Source: Echinarachnius parma (lineage: Eukaryota > Echinodermata > Echinoidea > Clypeasteroida > Echinarachniidae). Taken from it: a DNA stretch of 64,000 nucleotides. Both the position numbers and the translations under genes were made by a program. Below the pieces are notes generated by a model. The model did no database searches. It saw only the letters and a list, made by a program, of their open reading frames with translations, and was not told where the DNA came from. Shown here one piece after another: positions 43,755-54,900 of the stretch; position 1 is the stretch's first letter; each line of letters begins with the position of its first letter. The DNA is taken from positions 261,001-325,000 of the forward strand of contig JBAMJV010003250.1 in assembly GCA_037951105.1 (NCBI GenBank), in the 5' to 3' direction.

Positions 43755-44111
43755 GTCGTCAAATTGAAAACGGTTCTGGATGCGAGACCTTCTTTCTTCC
43801 TGGTCGATGATGTCGACATGATGACTCTCTGAAACATGGTACTCGTGTTCAACCACGTCTTCACTAGAGAAGACTGACATAATCGCTAGAGGGTCAGGAA
43901 CCATGGTGTAGTTGTTGGTCTCAGAACCAAGAGATGAATTCGAGTCGAGTTCGTTGCTCGCATGCTTCATGAGGAAAAAGTCTTTTGAGAAAGAGTCTTT
44001 GAACTCCGGTACAGACTCGTACGTGTTGTCCTCAATGGCTTCATCATTGGGTCTAGGGTATCTGTACCTAGGAGGAAGGTCTGGTAGGGCTGTAGCTTCC
44101 TCATAGAGATT
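43083..44111 (-). CDS. Gene B cytoplasmic tail exon (343 codons with stop)
   Basis: The acceptor CATACAG|AATCTC opens NLYEEATALPDLPPRY. All nine tyrosine motifs of gene A are kept: YEEA, the first YP pair (RYRYP), YESV, YTMV, YHVS, YMVP, YPVP, YMES and YHDL. The aspartate tract is greatly expanded (43,659-43,760, a GAT/GAC repeat). The DVTR-type tandem repeat has three units against four in A. The open frame extends upstream of 44,111 only by reading through the intron; the splice acceptor and the gene A comparison set the exon start. Confidence 0.87.
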
Positions 44112-47100
44112 CTGTATGAGAGTGATATCAATACAAACGTTTCGTAATCTGGAAAGTTTCCTCTTGTTTAACTTGAACATACAAACATGGTACTACAAAA
44201 TGGTATATACTAATATAACAAGAAAAGTAGACGTTCGGAAATTTAAAATGGTTTACCGATTCCTTGCTTGTATGTGTATTACGAATAAAGAGGAATGTTT
44301 GAACTGTTACAGTTCCAAGAATGTGTTGTGGATTTTGACAATGTTAATAGATCACTTTAAGGCCTTACCGGGGGCCTACCTACCATTTGTTCTAAACGCG
44401 CAAGCCGGTGTCCGTGGATCTTTAGACGCAGCCAGTGCAGTCCAATCAGAAGCAAGATAAGTACAGCCAAACTGGAAGCACCGATCAGGATGTACATAAG
44501 AAGGCCTGTTTGAGAAACACCAAACAATGACAGTAACATTTGGTACACGGGTTGAAGTTAATTAGTTGTGGATACGATATCTGATGCCTTAATCGGTACA
44601 TGTGGACTGGAAATAACAGTTTGATATAATATATTTTGATTATGTTAGACAGCGCAGTCCAATCAGGAGCAAGATAAGTAAAGCCACACTTAACGGTCCA
44701 ACCAGGATGCACATATGAAAGCCTGGTAATTATTTAAAATAAAATAACATAGAATGAAAATAAGTGTTGGTATACACTGTATACACTATTAAATTAGTAG
44801 ATTTTCGACAAACATGATAAAACATCTGAGGGTATTTACTGAACGCTAAAATCGATTTTAGGATCGATTCAATAGGACGACTTTCACAACATGTTGATGC
44901 TAAAATCGATTTTAGTGTTAGTGAAACACCCCACCGATGATTTAACAGACATTAATAAATAAAACAAACTATCAACAAAATATCGTAATTGTTATTTTAA
45001 TTTCCTAAATAAAAACAAAATCAGTGGTGATTAGAGTAGGCCTATACCTCAGATGAGAAATAATACCTGTCAACCAAACAGGGGATTTGACGAGAAGTAG
45101 ACATAATGTGTAATTTTGTTGTTTCTGATTTTGTAACAACTACGACCATATCATTGATGTTCATATATATTTGTATCGTATTATTCATTTCATCATATTT
45201 GTAGTTTGTTAAATTGAAAGTAAGCACAAAATGTAGTGTCATTTTGGTAAGCACTACGTGGTTGTTATGTACGCTGTATTTACTTGATTATTACCTGAGG
45301 ACCAAATGTTGAACTGTGTCTCTGTGCGCGAAGGTTCCGCACTCTGCTCATCACTTCCGGTATGATTTGGCGCCAAACTTGAAGTGGCTCCTTTCTCAAT
45401 TGGTAGTTCTGCGATTGACCCTTGACCTGAACCTACAAATATTACAAAGGTTTGTTGTAAAATGAACTTTGCTCTTTGATTTTGCAACAAAGCATGATTA
45501 AATTGATGATGTTTAATTACCTCCTATTATTTGAAAATAAATTGGATTTGTGTTTATTACAATCATGCGTATAGCTATACATCTATATAAATTATATTTT
45601 CTGTAAAATGCCGACTGTAGCCTAACCTATGCTCCACTGAAAATGTAAATTATAAGAGTCATGTTGGTGATAGCTCTTCTTCAATATGTGGGAATCATGA
45701 TAAATTGGCCCTTTTGCACAGTGGCATCACACATCACACTAGCTGTAAGTATAGCCGTTGGTGTAACATGTGTGATCATTGTGATACATAGTTTGATCTG
45801 CCTTTGCGTCACGCTTTCCCACACTGTTAATTGCACTGTGCATCAAGGATTATGAGGTTGATCATGGTTATTTTGAAGTGCTGACCCTATTAAAGCTGTG
45901 TTCTTGCTGCAATCCACAATTTGAAACATTAGGTTCACACTGTGACCCTTTAAGTGAAACGCAGTAGTTTCATATATCCACACTATAATCCATGACTATG
46001 AGAGCCACACTTTGAAACAATCGTGTTCGCACTGTGATCCACATCTCAAAACACAACAAACTCAAGATGAGAAACACAGTGTGTGCACACCATGATATAC
46101 TATGCAAAACAATGTGTGTTCACATCGTGATAATAAAATGCGAACTCTACATAATGACACAGTGTGGTTCCCCGGTAGGATTTTACTCACCAGATTGCAG
46201 TTCTATGTTGAACCCTGTGCCTGTAGTTACACCGTTACTGGTGAAGATTATTTGGATGGGCGTCGAAGTGGACTCGAACTCGTGCGGAGTATTCTTGTTT
46301 CCACTTAGTTCACGCCAAAGAGGAGATTCCTTATCGTAGTAGTTCGCCCCATCACCGATGAAAACCAAGTCCATCCCTAGCTCAGTATTGAAGGGTGAGA
46401 ATCGAGCGTTGATGGTGCGGTCCGAAAGTGTGTGTATGTTCCAGATGTCGTAATGATTGTTCGGATATCCTCCATTACCACTGCTTTCCGACCCAGTAGA
46501 AAGTTGTATGTATTTGGCACCGTCGTCGATCTCAATTATTTTTCCTAAAAAAAATTGACAGAAGGAAATACAATTATTAATGATTTTTTTCTAGATTATC
46601 AAAATGGAAACACGTAAATATGTCACTTTACTAGCAACGTGTTGTAATCAATTAAAATTCTACTTGAAGGTCTGTGCCCCTAAGAGCCCCCCGATCTGCA
46701 CATATCTGTATAGGTTATAGTTCGAAAGAATAAAATAACGTTGACCAGCGTCAAAATGCATGTAAGCCAATATATGTGCGCACAATGTCTGTTTTCTACG
46801 AAAATTAATTTTTTTCAACAATGGTCTGCTGTGACATTAATTAACCACGTGATTCAAATTGAATAATGCTTTTGGCGTAGAAAGAAAGACTACCCATATA
46901 GTATATTTGCCATTTTTGAAATAGTTATGTATCTAAATATCAGTAACAAGAACTGACGCGGCAAATTTGGGGCGAACTTGTTCTTTATACCAACCTTCAT
47001 ATTCTGTTGCAGTCACACTCAAGTCCAGCCTGTCCAAACCTGAGTCTCTACACCAGCTATCCTTCTCATCCTCGATCCGGATCCATGCTGCACTGCTGAC

Positions 47101-50100
47101 AGTTATCACCTCACTAGGCAGAGAATCCCCGCTAAAATTAGCAAGAATCGTTGTTTCCTTGCTGATCGAACCATCGCCAATGAATAAAAGTAAGCCAGGA
47201 CTATTCAGGCGAAAATCCCTGAACGAAACTCGTATCTTCAACGGATGGGTAGTTTCGAAGGTCCATTCGTGTCTGTAACAGCGCTCCTGGTTGAATTGTT
47301 GATTGAGGCCTTCAGTTGAGATTGTGAAGTTGCTTACAGCGGTTAAAACATTATGTACTAAGAGAGATTATTGGAGTGCAAAGAAACCACATTTCAGTAA
47401 TTATTTATTTGCATTTTAATAGATGTTTGTAAAAGAATACATGATCTTTTCAAACAAACACCTAGTTTCTTATAAGTATGATAACTTGTTTTTAATGAAC
47501 TATCGAATATCCCTGATATCCTCTAATGTAATGAATTTCAAAACCAGTTGTGCTTTTTACATGGACATGCTGGAAGTAACGAACATTGAAATACTCCACT
47601 ACTAACTACAGTAGTTAATGTCTCATTCATCGACCAGAAAAGAAGAAAGGAATTATATCGATCGGTCTTACCAACTTTATTTGTGCAGTTCCTGTGGAAT
47701 ATTTCGCTTTGAAGGACGAATGAGAAATGTCCACAGGCGAAAGATGAACTGGAAAAGATAATCTTCACGGATGACGTTCTGGTAGTGAAGTTTAAAGGAG
47801 TGTTGTCGTTTTCAAGACGAATCCACGATGAGCATATTCCGTCGCCATCTTGGATAAAACTCTCCACGCCATCTCCGATGTAGAGACAGTGGTCATCAGT
47901 GTCGCCAATGTCAAACTTTGGAAATTCCAGACGCACGACAGATCCATCCGGAGCTCTCACATCCCACAGTCGGTACACATTGTATTCTCCGCTACTCGTT
48001 TCGTTGTTGGTGTTGTTATTACAGTTTTCTGTAAAGCTTGCAACCGAGTCTGTGTCACCGGGATATTCAATCATTCGCACTGCGTCGTGTCGGAGAGAGA
48101 ATACAAATCAGAAAAAACGTAATTGACAGGCACTGTTCCGTGATATGATTCATACCCTTAGCGAAACATTTGATATTGTCATAATATTAATGTTATTGGT
48201 AGTAAAATTACTAGAAAGGAGGAGTTATGGAATTTAGTTCTTCTAAAGATTTGTTCTGTGATAAGACTACGGTAGTGGAAATTCGATTTTATTATTGACA
48301 ACAACAAAATACGGCGATATCGGGGTTTTAGTCACCCGCCCATGTAATATTTTCGCTCATTTGACCATTGACAGGGAACTAATTCCACTGAAATTTCAGC
48401 AAAACAAGTGTAAAACATTAGCTTTAAACCCAGCCTCAAAAGTATGTATACAATAGATAAGAAAAACGTCAAAATACCTGTTTTATTCACAGCCTCAACG
48501 GATATTTCAAAGTCAGGAGCGCAGTAACATCGGCCGATGTCGTCCCTTATCATGATCCAGGCAGCATTGCTGACGCTCTCCACATCAGTCGGTAGAGAAC
48601 TCCCAGTAAACCGGGCAAGCTCTGTCGAGTTGCTGCTGATAATACCATCGCCGATGACGAGAAACTCTCGATCTCGTTCGAAGTCAAACTGACGAAATAT
48701 GATTCGAATTCGCAGGTCCGTTGATGATGCGGCGAACGTCCACACTGGCGACACGCAGAGACGCTGGTTTGACACTTCCAGATCCGATGACGATAGGTTG
48801 ATGGGATCATCGATGGTGTAATTTTCTGCATAACCAAAGGTAACCAAGTATAGTTATACCTATATGATGTAACAACAAGAACAACGAGAGACACGTGTAC
48901 CCAACAATTTCAGAATGACAAGGACAATGGAGTTATTGGGGGCACACCATGTGTATTTATCGTGTATCGTGCATATTTTTTTATTTTCAAACATGTACAG
49001 TGTAGCATATTACATGACTTTAAAAGTGGCCCTCTGTATATACTTTTTCCAGAATGCTCATCTTTCCTTTTTTTCCCGATTAAAAGGAATAATGGTCTTT
49101 GCCACCTTTAGCTGCTAGAAATTAAAAGATTTATCCTAATGTGACATGATTTTTGCGTAAAATGTATCACATGCCTAATTTTGCACGAAAATTAGAGGAT
49201 TTTGTCCAAAAAAAGAAACAATTCATACGAAAATGGTCTTGTCCAAATTTTAGGATCTTTTTGCTGAAAAATTCCCCCATGAAATGAATGACATTTTGCC
49301 AAATATAAATACAGTCAAACCTGCTTATGCGACCACCTGCTCATAACGACCGCTCTCCGGTCCTCCCCTGAAAATCATGTGTTAAAGTCATACTGTAAAG
49401 TGTCCAAATCCACGAAAATTACTTGGAGCTTCCTCGTTTCTCTTCTACCGTGTTGTTTAGCTTATGGTAAAAGAAGAATAAAATAGGGTTTGATTTTTTT
49501 CAAATGTCCCTTTAGTATGAAGATAATTATCATTTAAATCTTTTATTTCAATCACGTTGATTAACGCTTTTGATAAAAAGTACAATTGTCCTAGCTGAGA
49601 ACGTCCGCATGCAGCACCCGTGAGAACATTCCGGAGATTGAACTTTGAGCCGAGTGAGTTCAAATTCCATGAATTCTGTACTACGTGTGTAAACATACAC
49701 GGGTGCGAATATCTCAAACGGATCATTCATTACTGCGACAAATGTATGGCAGACCATCAGTATTCGGTGATAAAATATGAACTCAATATTCGTTTTTTCA
49801 CTAGGTAAACAGTATTCGTTTTCTTTCAAACTTTCACAAATCTTTCAATTGTATTTTACAATGATATTGATATAGAATTGAAGTCTCAAATGTCATTTTG
49901 TGCAATATCTGACACTTTACAGGTAGGACTTTAAGCGACGATTAAACTCACTGAAATATGTAACATCGGTTTTCTGCGCCTCCACAGTCCTCAAGCTCAT
50001 GCGGAAGCCCGACTTGGTCCCTTCATCATTTTCATGGTTGCTCGTGAAGATCAGTTTCACCAACGAACTATTCGAGATGATGACATCTGACGGCTGTTTA

Positions 50101-51925
50101 TCATTCAACAGGTCCCAAGAAGAACACGTATTGTTGATATGGTTACTGTGTACGAAACGGTCCATGTCATCCCCGAAGTAGACATTATCCCCTTCAGTTT
50201 CTAAATCAAAACGGTCGATGGTTATTTCGAAGACGTAACCGTCGGTTGTCTGAAATTCCTTGAACATGAAACAGTTGTTTGGGTAATTCTTAGGGTAATT
50301 CAGTGACTTGAATATGATGTTGTCTCCTGGCAAAAGATCCGTTCTCGCATCTACACCATTTGTTTTATATGTGAAAAGGAAAGAGACACATTAAACATAA
50401 TATTTTCTAAAAAATTTCGTCTGAAACAAAATTATAACCATATATTGCATAAAGACTTGCTCAACCATAAATTATTACTAAATTAAATGATATTGTGGTC
50501 TGTTGAAGACTTAATGGATAATTATCTATAATATAACAGTGCAATATAGTATTCTTATTCTGGGCAGTTTAGCAAACATTATACAAGAAAATAATTTACA
50601 TTTTTGTTTATAATTTCCTAAAACAAAAATGTTAAGTAAAATCTAGTTTAAAAAGAAAGAAAGAAAAAAGTTCATTGTTGTTCTAACCTGACTTGGGGAC
50701 TGACGTAATTTGCACATGAAGTAACCATATCTCGGCCAATTCTCGGCCATAATTGTTCACTTTGTTTGATAACTTGTTAAGGGATAATCAAAAACCGATC
50801 TACCTGATATAAAAAACACTTTATATTATTCAACTGTAGTTTCCATAAGAAATGGCACCGCTTGCTTGGAATCACTTTGATTTTAAAACAGTCACTACAA
50901 TAGTTTTACAGCACATGTGACCGAATGTCGGCAGGTAAACGATTTGATAAGTCGAATATACGTATACACCATTGCAGCTCTAATTGTCGGTCACTTGTTC
51001 CAGATATTCTAACCATTCAATTAATACAGAACATCGTTTCCATAGCAAATAACTGGGTGGCTCCATTCATCACTTTGTTATTCCTTTTCAAAGAGAGGCT
51101 TCTGAATGTTGTAGGAGTTAACAAAATTTGAATATGAGAAGGGTGGCGAAGTTTCATACTCGAACGGTTGTTGGCTGAGATACGGTGCCAGTATCCACGC
51201 ATGGTTAGACACCGAAGTCACATCGCTATGCACATCGTACCCTCTAATTAGCACCATTCTTGTAGACTCACTCCAATACAAACCGTCTCCAATATCCACA
51301 TTATTGTAATAATAATCAGAGCTGACTTGTTTGAAGGTGAACCGGATTCGTCTATCCTCTGAAGTACTGAATGTCCACAGTGGTTTGTAGTCGCCATTAC
51401 TGAAGGCGGTCTGTAAGTCGCTTGAAGTGATGTTGATCGTATTTTGAGGTCCAAGATCATAATGTGCTGTGGTAAACAATAATTGCGGTTAATGTATAAA
51501 GTACAAAATATGTTTTATCTAATAACAAATTTGTAGCAAATTTAGTTCATTTTGCTGTCTATCTTAAAGTTATGCATAAACAATTGTCATTTAAATCTTT
51601 AACAGTCATGTGTTTTTACAGCTTTATACTTCCTATATTTCAAATCCGGTTGTGCAAATTTGTTCTTCATTTGATCAACAAATTAATACAAAAAAAACAT
51701 TGTACATATATTATCTATATTAGTCTGATCACAAATGTCGCACGGTCTACATGATTATTCTTCATTATATCATGTTATTATATGTTATATAATTAACACT
51801 GAAATAAAGAGGTCAATGTATATCATAAGCATACCTTGGAAGTCCTGGGTGTCTGCAACAGACAAGTTCAGAATATAGATGCAGAAAGCCAATGCCGATA
51901 AACGTTTCATCTTTTCATACGACAT
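43083..51925 (-). CDS. Receptor gene B: six-CUB single-pass membrane protein
   Basis: Exons in transcript order (minus): signal peptide 51,835-51,925; CUB1 51,078-51,466; CUB2 49,952-50,350; CUB3 48,478-48,825; CUB4 47,672-48,079; CUB5 46,995-47,357; CUB6 46,191-46,545; stalk 45,295-45,432; transmembrane 44,384-44,505; tail 43,083-44,111. Junctions from CUB2 on are consensus and phase-compatible. It is the most complete member of the cluster and reads as a secretory-pathway, single-pass receptor with a long signalling tail. Oddities: the CUB1 exon has no clear phase-1 donor and runs to a stop, and CUB6 has one extra base in a T run near 46,499-46,502 that breaks the frame (a homopolymer sequencing error is possible). 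It is about 85% similar to gene A in the tail by eye and divergent from gene C. Confidence 0.8.
43659..43760 (-). repeat. Coding (ATC)n microsatellite, poly-Asp tract
   Basis: ATC repeats on the plus strand read as GAT codons on the minus strand and give about 30 acidic residues with few interruptions. The gene A counterpart (27,334-27,363) is much shorter. Confidence 0.9.
44384..44505 (-). CDS. Gene B transmembrane exon
   Basis: Exon of 122 nt with hydrophobic core MYILIGASSLAVLILLLIG and basic cytoplasmic flank HWLRLKIHGHRLARLEQM. The acceptor is AAACAG|GCCTTC and the donor ATG|GTAGGT. Confidence 0.87.
45295..45432 (-). CDS. Gene B stalk exon
   Basis: Phase 1-1 exon of 138 nt, Ser/Thr/Glu/Pro-rich, one residue shorter than in gene A. 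The acceptor is TTTGTAG|GTTCAGG and the donor CTCAG|GTAATA. Confidence 0.82.
46191..46545 (-). CDS. Gene B CUB6 exon with apparent +1 frameshift
   Basis: It opens GKIIEIDDGAKYIQL after acceptor TTTTAG|GAAAAAT. It continues, after a one-base shift in a run of four T near 46,499-46,502, with GGYPNNHYDIWNIH, LVFIGDGANYYD and IQIIFTSNGVTTGTGFNIEL. It ends at CTG|GTGAGT. Its 355 nt is one more than a multiple of three. There is no counterpart in gene A. Confidence 0.75.
46995..47357 (-). CDS. Gene B CUB5 exon
   Basis: Phase 1-1 exon of 363 nt: HNVLTAVSNFTISTEGL, CYRHEWTFETTHPLKIRVSF, LFIGDGSISKETTILANFSG, VSSAAWIRIEDE and LDLSVTATE. It resembles CUB3 most closely in layout. The donor GAAG|GTTGGT is weak but in phase. 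There is no counterpart in gene A. Confidence 0.82.
47672..48079 (-). CDS. Gene B CUB4 exon
   Basis: Phase 1-1 exon of 408 nt: RMIEYPGDTDSVASFTENC, YRLWDVRAPDGSVVRLEF, CLYIGDGVESF and SSSFACGHFSFVLQSE. A 7-nt deletion upstream removed the acceptor used in gene A, leaving the in-frame acceptor GACGCAG|TGCG. Confidence 0.85.
48478..48825 (-). CDS. Gene B CUB3 exon
   Basis: Phase 1-1 exon of 348 nt, nearly identical to gene A CUB3 (IGDGIISSNSTELARF and SVSNAAWIMIRDD). The acceptor is TATGCAG|AAAATTAC and the donor ACAG|GTATTT. Confidence 0.88.
48930..49951. other. Gene B intron between CUB2 and CUB3 with repeat debris
   Basis: It holds a one-ended CAGTCAAACCTG element fragment (49,312 to about 49,400) and the dispersed ACTTGGAGCTTCC repeat near 49,420. 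The gene A intron at this place is only 333 bp. Confidence 0.55.
49952..50350 (-). CDS. Gene B CUB2 exon
   Basis: Phase 1-1 exon of 399 nt: IIFKSLNYPKNYPNNCFMF, YVFEITIDRFDLETEGDNV, YFGDDMDRFVHS, SNSSLVKLIFTSNH and SGFRMSLRTVEA. A canonical CUB with one Cys pair visible. The acceptor is GTGTAG|ATGCG and the donor TTCA|GTGAGT. Confidence 0.9.
50688..50790 (-). other. Gene B: possible small exon completing CUB1
   Basis: In B this frame is open: KVNNYGRELAEIWLLHVQI, followed by TSVPKS, ending AGTCAG|GTTAGA in phase 1 before CUB2. Conservation with A and C supports function. The acceptor is not settled. Confidence 0.45.
51078..51466 (-). CDS. Gene B CUB1 exon
   Basis: The acceptor CCACAG|CACATT is in phase with the signal peptide. 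It encodes INITSSDLQTAF, LWTFSTSEDRRIRFTFKQ, YYNNVDIGDGLYW, and VTSVSNHAWILAPYLSQQPF, then a stop at 51,078. There are no cysteines. The coding exon probably ends before the stop, but no good phase-1 donor is seen, so a short secreted single-CUB isoform is one alternative. Confidence 0.75.
51835..51925 (-). CDS. Gene B signal-peptide exon
   Basis: The ATG at 51,925 opens a 30-codon leader (MSYEKMKRLSALAFCIYILN...) ending CAAG|GTATGC, phase 1. It is the same length as in gene A. Confidence 0.85.
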
Positions 51926-54900
51926 TTTGTCACTCAGTTACTTCATCCGCATCGACATCGATGCAAGCATACTAATATAAAGTTGTGCCTTTATTCCACA
52001 CGAGTACAACTGCACAGGTTCAGTATAAACGTTTCTGAAAAGTGAAATGCCAAAATAAAAATAAACTCTATTATGTAAAAACTTCGATCTAACGTAGATA
52101 TTGTCCAGGCACATTACAAGTTATCTTTCCAGCTCGTTTAGTTCAATACAACGAACATGATAATTAGCGATACAGAAGAAAAGAAAACGCAAGCAAATCG
52201 CTGCAGTGAGCGTTCATCCTATCGACCAGTCCTCGCTCATCATTCTCAATGCATGCGCAACTTTTTTTTTCAAGATTCGGCTATGGTTTTCATGACACAT
52301 TAGTGTCACGCCCACATTTACATGTATGCAAATCAGACAGTGCACGGCGTAATTTAATAAGCTAATGGGGAGGGACTAAACAAGGACTTTGAGAGAAGGG
52401 CTTTTTAGATCGTTAAAACACATGAAAATATAACATGTGTGTTAAGTTTGCTCATGTGATTTTGGAGAGGCTCATAAATCACAGTCAAGTGCATTTAAAA
52501 ACCTACATGTTGTCAACTAAACAACTAGATGGTCATGTTTTAAAAGGTAATTAATTTTTTCACAACTCTCGGTTTCATAATAATGACCATCATCCACTCA
52601 ATAGGCTATTGTATTATATTACTATAACAATCCCGTGCCGAGTTAAAGTAACTAGTTACCTTTGTCAAATTCACCAAAAAACAATTAGAGTTTTCACATT
52701 TCCCTTGTACCTTGTTGGTTGACTTATGATGGTATACATTAACAGACAATATGAAATGGGTTTTGATAATTATGGAAATGGTTATGAATGAATTGAAATT
52801 CATTCATGCTTTTTGATGGTATAGTAAAAAAAACAATGGACATATAGGTGATAAGATAAAACATCAGTTATTTTTGTATAAGTAAAAGGAGTTAATTTTC
52901 TGTGAAATTATCCCACATCGTTTGGAAAAATCCTACACAGATATTATTATACACAAATCAATAAAGGTTCAAATTTGCACCATTAATGGTGCAAAACGCT
53001 ACTTTGAGGGTGCAATTTTACACCCAAAATTTGGGTCTGCACCGTATGGGGTGCACACATACTTTGCTAATACCCCCACTTTGATGTGCATGTTATTGTA
53101 GCAGCGTTTTGCACCCTAAATGTAACTTTATTGCTTTATATGTACGATTGAAGTCTTAAATATCACGTTCGAAAAGCAACCTTACGAAGTGAATGGACCA
53201 CTTTAAACTGTACAAGGAGTGAAACACTAGAATGACCAGGTCAGCGTTAACGTTTGATTAATGTATGACATTTATGTATTTTATCCTAGATGCGTGGGAT
53301 GAGAGTGGACCTTTTCAATTAGTTATTAAAACTGACGGCTGTTATATATTTGATCATCATGTGGCACATCCAGACATTAATAAATTGGGGGCTAATGGAA
53401 ATGGGATACATTGATTGACTAATAAAAGGTTCTCGCCGTGCCAATATAGCACATGATTTGCCGCCAATATATATAATTATGTTGCCAACGCGGAACGCCG
53501 AACGTCTTATTACAGTAGTCAGAGCTAGAGGATTAGTCCTTAGCATGTACACTGCAAATTAAATGTGTAAGGTTGTGAAGTATTTTCAGTTGTATGATTT
53601 ATTTACTACACGGGGTTGTGTTTATGTGTCTAATAAAATGTCATACATTTGGATGGGTTGTATTATTATTAATGTCCTAATTTCTTTCCGCCACTAATAA
53701 TCTCTCTCCCTCTATGTAGCGTCTAAATCGATTAATGCGCTCTATATCCCGATTGCAGGAAAACTGTTCGATGAGTCAATCCCGCATGTTTGTACGCACT
53801 GTGACTGTGAGCGACATTTATGTTTGCAATGATCATGGAGCTGTGTATTAAAACACAACTCAACGGCGTAAATACGCTCATGCATGTCATCGAAAAAGAA
53901 TCAGAGCGCAAGCGATTACCGTATACAGGATCCTATGCGCGCACGCACGGCGTCGCAGATGGGCGCTTGGCCATAATGCTAACGATCACATTAACATGGC
54001 CTGCCAGTTGTTAGGTTGTACGGGGCCTTACCATTTTTAATTCCCTATATCGCGAAAATAGAGTTATCGCGCAAAGCCAAAAGATGGCGCAATAATTATG
54101 TTCGTTAGTGGAGAAGAACAATATCTCTGAGCGGGTGAGCGCGGATGGCGTATGGATTTGTGCCATCTCGTTATTAATACGGAAACTGCGCATTGAACAG
54201 TTATTAACTGGAAATGCTATATAAGCATGATAAGTGTCAATTATTATTATTATTAACTACGATAATTATGATGTTTTCGTTAAATATTATATGCTATAAT
54301 GAACAATAGCCCATAAGGATTAAATATAAATAAAAGTCAAGTATTTGGGAAACGATAGGCAACGAGCGCTATAAAAGACATCCTCATAGGCAAATCAAAG
54401 TTTCATAGCAGCTTAAGATTTCAGAATGTCCTCAGGTACTTGATGTATTCTGCACAACGTGCTTATCCACACGTTTTTTGAAGGAATTATCTCCATTCTT
54501 ATTTTCATGTAAAATGTGTACAATTAAGAGCTTTATTCCAAATGCCGCTAAATCCACGTTAGTTGATTTTTAGACTCTGTTCACGGGGAGTATGAAATCA
54601 AATTAGCTATATTTTATAAACAATCTCATAATTTGTCTTAATAATTCGATTACAGCTAGCTATTTATCTTATTATTCCCTTTTGGTAATGCGCTCTTCAA
54701 ATGTGGTCTGGAAAGTACACTAGTCGTATGGATGGTAGCCTATAATTATCAAGTGATCTACAGTGTGATTTACAAACCTTTCGAAACGATCATAAAACAC
54801 ATTGAATAGGATATAAAACAATGCTCAAATTTATCAAAATAACATGACTTATGACAACATATGAAAACTGAAAGATATTCCCGCCCTGTAAAGAATATCA

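Noticed and set aside
43587-43832. Ile- and His-rich ORFs on the plus strand
   Set aside because: Antisense shadows of the poly-aspartate tract of gene B.
44112-44180. Upstream extension of the gene B tail ORF with its own ATG at 44,180
   Set aside because: This is intron read-through. A consensus acceptor at 44,111, phase match with the transmembrane exon and the gene A comparison set the exon start.
51017-51202. Donor GTGAGT in the middle of gene B CUB1 (near 51,270) as the exon end
   Set aside because: The CUB fold clearly continues past it in the same frame in both B and C, and the site is not conserved in A or C.
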